From NCBI RefSeq assembly GCF_026625605.1, contig NZ_CP113054.1, forward strand, positions 2,790,001 through 2,854,000: a stretch of DNA of 64,000 nucleotides, given 5' to 3'. Numbering within the stretch: position 1 is the stretch's first letter; the number at the start of each line of letters is the position of its first letter. Made by a program: the position numbers and the translations under genes. Origin of the DNA: Luteolibacter sp. SL250 (GTDB taxonomy: Bacteria; Verrucomicrobiota; Verrucomicrobiia; Verrucomicrobiales; Akkermansiaceae). The notes below the pieces were generated by a model that had not been told where the DNA came from, made no database searches, and saw only the letters and a list, made by a program, of their open reading frames with translations. Positions 59,484-64,000 of this stretch are shown in pieces.

Positions 59484-60173
59484 TCAGAGTTCCTTCACCC
59501 GCAGGGAGCGGAAGGACACCACGTCACCGTGGTCCTGGAAGACGAGGTGACCTTTCGCTTCCTTGTTGAACTTCTCCCACTTGGCGAACTTGGACTTCGC
59601 GAGCAGTTCTTTCCATTGCTCGGTGGAGGTATCCACATCGGCGGTGACGGTGCCGTTGATGGTGAGGGTGATCTTGGTGCCATCCACCTTGATGCTGCCT
59701 TCATTCCATTCGCCGGCCGGCTTGGAAACCTCCGGTTTGGCGGGGATGATGTCGTAGAAGGCACCAGCGAGGTTGCCGCGCTTGATCTCATGCTGATAGG
59801 CGGTCTTGGAGCGGGAATCCAGCACCTGGTATTCCGGACCGGTTTCGTAGGGGGCCTTGCCCGCTTCGCTGGAACGCCACATGATGCCGGAGTTGCCTTC
59901 CGGGGCGATCTTGAACTCGAAGCGGAACTCGAAGTTCGCATACTGGTCCTTAGTGAGGAGGTCGCCGCCGCCCTTTTCCGTCAGGGTGATGGCACCGTCC
60001 TTGACGATCCACTTTGCGTTCACATCCTCCTTCTTGAAGTTGCGGAAACCGTCGAGCGACTTGCCGTCGAAGATGAGTTTGAAGCCGTCCGCCTTCTCCT
60101 TGTCGGAGAGGGTGTTGGGTTCGCCGGCGAAAACAGGAAGCGCCAGGGCGCTGAGCAGGATGATGGATTTCAT
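59484..60173 (-). CDS. Secreted DUF1080 (3-keto-disaccharide hydrolase-like) protein
   Basis: A 229-residue protein with signal MKSIILLSALALPVFA. The DUF1080 concanavalin-like domain covers the rest: GFKLIFDGKSLDGFRNF, GDLLTKDQYANFEFRFEFKI, GNSGIMWRSSE, GPEYQVLDSRSK and HLVFQDHGDVVSFRSLRVKE. The family (now called 3-keto-disaccharide hydrolase) cleaves or binds oxidised disaccharides in the periplasm, in pathways that start with an oxidoreductase. It stands alone here. The length is normal for the single-domain form. Confidence 0.92.
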   Translation of the reverse strand: MKSIILLSALALPVFAGEPNTLSDKEKADGFKLIFDGKSLDGFRNFKKEDVNAKWIVKDGAITLTEKGGGDLLTKDQYANFEFRFEFKIAPEGNSGIMWRSSEAGKAPYETGPEYQVLDSRSKTAYQHEIKRGNLAGAFYDIIPAKPEVSKPAGEWNEGSIKVDGTKITLTINGTVTADVDTSTEQWKELLAKSKFAKWEKFNKEAKGHLVFQDHGDVVSFRSLRVKEL

Positions 60174-60262
60174 AAAAGCGAAGCCGATACGAGCGGGTTC
60201 CGGTCATTGTTTCAATGAAGGAATTTCACTTGGAGATAACCGGAAGAGTAGGATGATGGGGG

Positions 60263-61456
60263 ATGATTTCGTTCCGCGAGGCGCTCGGAAAACTGCTTGA
60301 GATGGTCCCACGGATGGGGACGGAGGAGGTGCGGATCGAGAATGCCGCGGGACGAGTGCTCCGCCAGACCATCCTGGCGGACCGGGACTTTCCGCCGTTC
60401 GACCGGGTGATGATGGACGGTTTCGCGCTGCGGAGCGCGGAGTGGACGGACGGGACGCGGGTTTTCAAGGTGACCGGGCAGGCGATGGCGGGCTTGCCAC
60501 AGGTCGGATTTCCGGAGGAGGCGGGAACCTGTGTGGAGGTGATGACCGGCGCGCCCTGTCCGGCAGGTGCGGACTGCGTGGTGCCAGTGGAGGAACTGGC
60601 GGGAATGGAGGAAGGCGGAGCGAGGTTCCGTGATGGGGCCGCACCGGTGGCTGGGAAATTCATCCACGCCCGTGGCAGTGATGTGGCGGCAGGAACGGTG
60701 CTTCTGCAGGAGGGTGCGCTGCTGGGGGCGCGGGAGATCGGCGTGGCCGCATCATGTGGCGTGGGATCGCTGGAGGTGTCCAGAGTGCCTGTCATTTCCG
60801 TGGTGGCGACCGGGGATGAACTGGTGGGAGTGGACGAAACGCCGCTGCCTCACCAGATCCGGCAGTCCAATGCCCACGCGGTGGCGACCGCTCTGGCGAG
60901 GGCCGGATTCCCCGCCGCGAATGTCGGCACGGTTTGCGACGACGAGGAAGTGGCGGTCGCTGTCCTTGCTGAGCGCCTGGCCGCCGGGGATTGGCTGATC
61001 CTGACGGGGGCGGTGTCAAAGGGAGCAAGAGACTTTGTTCCGGTAGTGCTGGCGGAACTGGGATGCACGGAGCTTTTCCACGGAGTGGCCCAGCGCCCGG
61101 GAAAGCCGGCCGGATGCTGGATCGGCCCAAAAGGACAGATCGTCATGGCCCTGCCGGGGAATCCGGTCTCAGCCATCACCGGGCTGCATGCGTTCGTGCT
61201 GCCCGCCTTGGGCCGTGCGGTCGGGCTGGAGGAGAAGTCTGGACGGCGGGTCGTGCCGGTGGATTGCCGGGGGCTGGAGGGTATGACGCAGCACCTGCCG
61301 GTGGTGCTGCGGGAGGACGGACGGGTGGAGGCCGCACCTACCGGAAACAGCGGCGATTTCGTCGGCTTGCTGAAAAGCGATGGTTTTGTCACCCTGCCTC
61401 CACGCGGCGAACATGCGGGTCTGCCGGTCGCAGTCCCGTTCACCCCGTGGCTCTGA
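60263..61456 (+). CDS. moeA: Molybdopterin molybdenumtransferase MoeA
   Basis: A 397-residue protein with the four MoeA domains. Domain I/II: DRDFPPFDRVMMDGFALRSA and TGAPCPAGADCVVPVEEL. Domain III (about 175-320): VVATGDELVGVDETPLPHQI, ILTGAVSKGARDFVPVVL, FHGVAQRPGKPAGCW and ALPGNPVSAITG. Domain IV is the C-terminal beta-barrel ending in PVAVPFTPWL. It inserts molybdate into adenylylated molybdopterin. It is the first gene of a molybdenum-cofactor operon; the next start is 10 bases after its stop. Confidence 0.93.
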   Translation: MISFREALGKLLEMVPRMGTEEVRIENAAGRVLRQTILADRDFPPFDRVMMDGFALRSAEWTDGTRVFKVTGQAMAGLPQVGFPEEAGTCVEVMTGAPCPAGADCVVPVEELAGMEEGGARFRDGAAPVAGKFIHARGSDVAAGTVLLQEGALLGAREIGVAASCGVGSLEVSRVPVISVVATGDELVGVDETPLPHQIRQSNAHAVATALARAGFPAANVGTVCDDEEVAVAVLAERLAAGDWLILTGAVSKGARDFVPVVLAELGCTELFHGVAQRPGKPAGCWIGPKGQIVMALPGNPVSAITGLHAFVLPALGRAVGLEEKSGRRVVPVDCRGLEGMTQHLPVVLREDGRVEAAPTGNSGDFVGLLKSDGFVTLPPRGEHAGLPVAVPFTPWL

Positions 61457-61466
61457 TTATATCCCC

Positions 61467-61952
61467 ATGGAAGAAAACGCATTCACACACGTCCGCGGTG
61501 GCCAGCCATCGATGGTGGACATCACGGGAAAAGCGGCGAACCGCCGGACCGCCGTCGCGGAAGTGAAGATGACGCTCGGCGCGGACATCATGGCCAGGCT
61601 GGAGGACGGCGATCTGAAAGGTCCGAAAGGCCCGGTGTTCCAGACGGCGATCATTGCCGGAACCATGGCGGTGAAAAAGACCAGCGAGCTCATCCCTTTC
61701 TGCCATCCGCTGCCGGTGGAGGCCTGTGATTTCACGATCAATCCGGAAGGTGATGGGATCTCGATCCTCTGCACCGTCACCACCACCGGAAAAACCGGCG
61801 TCGAGATGGAGGCCATCACCGGAGCCAGTGTGGCGGCACTGACCGTCTATGACATGTGCAAGGCGCTGAACAAGGGCATCGTGATCCGCGAGACGCGGCT
61901 GATTTCCAAAACCGGGGGCAAGTCCGGCGACTACCATTACCAGAACCCATGA
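61467..61952 (+). CDS. moaC: Cyclic pyranopterin monophosphate synthase MoaC
   Basis: A 161-residue enzyme that, with MoaA, converts GTP to cyclic pyranopterin monophosphate. Motifs: FTHVRGGQPSMVDITGKAAN, KKTSELIPFCHPLPVEACDF, TTGKTGVEMEAITGASVAAL and KGIVIRETRLISKTGGKSGD. The catalytic Lys lies in the KTGGKSG segment, and Asp in TVYDMCKA. The start at 61467 gives the standard length; the longer open frame overlaps moeA. Its stop overlaps the mobA start by ATGA. Confidence 0.95.
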   Translation: MEENAFTHVRGGQPSMVDITGKAANRRTAVAEVKMTLGADIMARLEDGDLKGPKGPVFQTAIIAGTMAVKKTSELIPFCHPLPVEACDFTINPEGDGISILCTVTTTGKTGVEMEAITGASVAALTVYDMCKALNKGIVIRETRLISKTGGKSGDYHYQNP

Positions 61953-62542
61953 GTGGTGAAATCCGGAAGCCGCTCTGCGGACTGGTGCTGGCAGGCGGGC
62001 GGAGTTCCCGGATGGGGACGGACAAGGCATCCCTTCTGCATCCCGACGGACGGACGCTCGGCAGGCGCTGCCATGACCTGCTGGAGCAGGCGGGCTGCGC
62101 GGACGTGTATCTTTCCCTGCGGGCGGATCAGGAGGTCCCGGAAGGTTTTGCCGACAAGGCACCGGAGTTACTGAGGGATGCAGATGGTAGTTCAGGCCCG
62201 GTTTCCGGTATTCTGGCGGCGATGAATTCGCGGCCGGATGCGGACTGGCTGGTGGTGGCGTGTGATCTGCCCCGGTTGGATCTCGCCTCGCTGGAGCATC
62301 TGCTTTCCTCCAGGCGGGAAGGGGAGCTGTTCCTCGCCTACCGGAGTGAGTTCGACTCGCTGCCGGAACCGCTTTGCACGTGGTATTCCAGTGAGGCCCG
62401 GGAAGTGGTGGTGAAGGCGGATCATTTCTGCCCGAGGAAGATCCTCATCCGGAACGAATGCCGTCTGCTGGAGCCGATGACCAACGGGGCTCTCGACAAC
62501 GCGAACACACCGGAGGACTGGAAGGCCGCCACGGAATCATGA
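61949..62542 (+). CDS. mobA: Molybdenum cofactor guanylyltransferase MobA
   Basis: A 197-residue nucleotidyltransferase. The N-terminal nucleotide-binding motif LVLAGGRSSRMGTDKASLLH is diagnostic of MobA, which links GMP to molybdenum cofactor for bis-MGD enzymes. Further motifs are SSGPVSGILAAMNSRPDADW, VVACDLPRLD with the metal-site Asp, and NANTPEDW near the end. Coupled by overlap to moaC and to moaD (ATGA at both ends). It implies DMSO-reductase-family enzymes in the cell. Confidence 0.9.
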   Translation: MSGEIRKPLCGLVLAGGRSSRMGTDKASLLHPDGRTLGRRCHDLLEQAGCADVYLSLRADQEVPEGFADKAPELLRDADGSSGPVSGILAAMNSRPDADWLVVACDLPRLDLASLEHLLSSRREGELFLAYRSEFDSLPEPLCTWYSSEAREVVVKADHFCPRKILIRNECRLLEPMTNGALDNANTPEDWKAATES

Positions 62543-62781
62543 CGACTTTCACCGTCCTCTATTTCGGCCTGTTGGCGGAGCGACGTGGACTTGCTGAGGA
62601 GCGTGTGGACTCCGCTGCGACCACAGCGGCGGAACTCTACGCGGAACTGGACGCGCGCCATGGACTCGGCCTTTCCATCGCCCACTTCCGGGTGGCGGTG
62701 AACGATGAATTCGCCGCATGGGACGGGGGAATCAAAAGCGGGGATGTGGTGGCGTTTTTACCTCCCATGTCCGGAGGTTGA
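62539..62781 (+). CDS. moaD: Molybdopterin synthase small subunit MoaD
   Basis: An 80-residue ubiquitin-like protein ending in the required Gly-Gly (PPMSGG), where the thiocarboxylate forms. The fold is supported by VLYFGLLAERRGLAEE at the start and VAVNDEFAAWDGGIKSGDVV. It supplies sulfur to MoaE for molybdopterin synthesis. It overlaps mobA by four bases and precedes the moaE-MOSC gene by 18 bases. Confidence 0.93.
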   Translation: MTTFTVLYFGLLAERRGLAEERVDSAATTAAELYAELDARHGLGLSIAHFRVAVNDEFAAWDGGIKSGDVVAFLPPMSGG

Positions 62782-62799
62782 AGATAGGGTCTCCGTGTC

Positions 62800-63756
62800 A
62801 TGAATGACGATACGCCGATCCGGTTCACGCTTGCGGGGGAGGGCTTTGAGCCCTCCCTGCTGGCGGAGGAATTGACGGACCACCGCGCGGGTGCACGGGT
62901 GATGTTCGACGGCCGGGTGCGGAATCACAACGAAGGCTCCGAGGTGGCCGGACTGGAGTACCAGGCCTATCCGGCGATGGCGGTGAAAGTCGGCCAGCGC
63001 ATCCTGGAGGAAGAAGCTGCGAGACATGGCCTGCTGCGCGTGCGCGGAGTCCACAGGACCGGGGCGCTGGAGATCGGCGAGTCAGCGGTATGGGTGGGGG
63101 TGGTCTCCGCCCATCGGGCCGCCGCATTTGATGGTGCGCGGGCCATCATGGAGCGCTTGAAATACGAGCTGCCGGTGTGGAAGAAAGAGACCTACAAGGA
63201 CGGCCGGATCGACTGGGTGGGGCCGGACAATAAGTCGTCGGAGACCGGTTTGGAAAAGCCGGGCGACCCGCCGGAGTGGGACGCGAGCATCCGTTGGATG
63301 TACCTTTCCGACGGTCATGACTTCCGTGGCCGCCATGGATTGGGCAGGCAGGATCATGGCATCCGCGCCGTTGACTCCGTGGAGTGCGTGGCGGGAATGG
63401 GACTGAGGGGGGACCGCTACTTCGGGATGAAGGAGGATTACAAGGGGCAGATCACTTTTTTTGATATCAAGATGGTGGAGGCGATCCGCGGCAAGTTCGG
63501 GCAGCCGGATCTCTCGGCGGGTATTTTCCGCAGGAACGTCATCGTGGAGGGAGTCGATCTTTCCCAGTGGGTGGGCAGAAGGTTCCGGTTCCAGGGAGTG
63601 GAGTTCGAGGGCAGCGAGGAATGCAAGCCCTGCTACTGGATGGACGAGGCGATCGCTCCCGGAGCGGAAGAGTTCCTGAAGCCGGACTTTGGGGGCGGTC
63701 TGCGGGCGAGAATCCTGTCGGATGGCGTGCTGAAAGTGGATCCAGCGGAGAAATAA
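62800..63756 (+). CDS. MoaE-MOSC fusion protein
   Basis: A 318-residue two-domain protein. Residues about 1-145 are MoaE, the large subunit of molybdopterin synthase: [40 protein letters not shown] and [17 protein letters not shown] with the catalytic Lys pair. Residues about 162-315 are a MOSC domain: [58 protein letters not shown], the Cys segment [13 protein letters not shown] and [15 protein letters not shown] domains bind molybdenum cofactor or transfer sulfur to it. The C-terminal domain may act on cofactor just made. Confidence 0.9.
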   Translation: MNDDTPIRFTLAGEGFEPSLLAEELTDHRAGARVMFDGRVRNHNEGSEVAGLEYQAYPAMAVKVGQRILEEEAARHGLLRVRGVHRTGALEIGESAVWVGVVSAHRAAAFDGARAIMERLKYELPVWKKETYKDGRIDWVGPDNKSSETGLEKPGDPPEWDASIRWMYLSDGHDFRGRHGLGRQDHGIRAVDSVECVAGMGLRGDRYFGMKEDYKGQITFFDIKMVEAIRGKFGQPDLSAGIFRRNVIVEGVDLSQWVGRRFRFQGVEFEGSEECKPCYWMDEAIAPGAEEFLKPDFGGGLRARILSDGVLKVDPAEK

Positions 63757-63820
63757 GCAGGAAAGTCCGATGCCGCCATACCCAGTTGCCCCCCTTGTTG
63801 TTCCACCTTATGGTTCCCAC

Positions 63821-64000
63821 ATGGAGTTGCCGCCGGTGGTGGACCGCATGGGACGGGGATTGCGGGATCTGAGGATCTCCGTGACGGACCGTTGCAATTT
63901 CCGCTGCCGCTACTGCATGCCGGCGGAGATCTTCGGTCCTGGCTACGCGTTCCTGCCGAAGGATGAGCTGCTCAGCTTCGAGGAAATGGAACGGCTGGTG
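63821..64000 (+). CDS. moaA: GTP 3',8-cyclase MoaA, N-terminal part (cut by window edge)
   Basis: The first 60 residues of a radical SAM enzyme are present. The Fe-S/SAM motif C-x3-C-x2-C is CNFRCRYC after DLRISVTDR, as in Moa[21 protein letters not shown] also fits MoaA. It starts the cofactor pathway from GTP together with MoaC. It is the sixth gene of the operon and continues beyond the window, 64 bases after the MoaE-MOSC stop. Confidence 0.93.
   Translation, partial: MELPPVVDRMGRGLRDLRISVTDRCNFRCRYCMPAEIFGPGYAFLPKDELLSFEEMERLV

Noticed and set aside
60174-60262. Molybdenum-cofactor riboswitch before moeA
   Set aside because: The spacer is under 90 bases and shows no multi-stem structure of the known type.

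Overview
The window is GC-rich, densely coded chromosomal DNA from a member of the Verrucomicrobiota, most likely Verrucomicrobiales and perhaps Luteolibacter-like. This is inferred from gene content: PVC-type heme-binding CxxCH proteins, DUF1549/DUF1553, DUF1501, DUF1552 and DUF1587-1592 families, short secreted PEP-CTERM proteins, FAD-dependent oxidoreductases with signal peptides, parallel beta-helix glycan enzymes and eukaryotic-type glutamine synthetase. Many genes overlap by ATGA, GTGA or TGATG, so translational coupling is common.

Layout. 1-3462: an ECF42-type sigma factor operon (two SRPBCC proteins, VOC, a DoxX-like membrane protein, DUF1428, YCII/DGPF, sigma). 3463-7881: a lipoprotein among REP-like hairpins, a 2-hydroxyacid dehydrogenase coupled to a DUF2288 protein, a GIY-YIG-like orphan, dusB and a small HTH protein. 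7937-13310: a secreted FAD oxidoreductase, a PEP-CTERM protein and a NarL-type two-component system. 13436-14375: tRNA-Thr(CGT), a DUF6886 gene, a minus-strand tRNA-like relic and a degenerate second copy of the tRNA 3' part, which together look like a decayed mini-island. 14584-21834: an FG-GAP protein, a 1405-residue multidomain heme protein and a beta-helix protein. 21917-23152: tRNA-Leu(CAA) followed by AT-rich, almost gene-free DNA with a strong terminator and palindromes.

23153-25542 carries a Tat-type metallophosphoesterase, lpxI and a GNAT. 25637-31214 is a secreted set: a DUF6797-like propeller, a five-CxxCH cytochrome and a TIM-barrel glycosidase-like protein. 31218-40739 holds a divergent LacI regulator, a PEP-CTERM protein and four overlapping genes (esterase/cytochrome/DUF1549/DUF1553 fusion, DUF1501, MFS, enolase-superfamily protein). 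These look like a surface-to-cytoplasm route for a sugar-acid-type substrate. 40750-44466 is a DUF1552/DUF1592 pair. 44594-50257 is mostly housekeeping: rlmI-like methyltransferase, histone-H1-like protein, IscA-type and HscB-like proteins, glutamine synthetase II, PP2C phosphatase, a very small kinase-fold protein and a YlbF-like protein.

50369-55541: a secreted beta-helix enzyme and three adjacent secreted proteins of unknown function. 55823-59017: hflC, hflK, aroB. 59074-60173: a cupin and a DUF1080 protein. 60263 to the end: a molybdenum-cofactor operon (moeA, moaC, mobA, moaD, a moaE-MOSC fusion, moaA cut by the window edge). No CRISPR array, insertion sequence, rRNA or recognisable defence system was seen.
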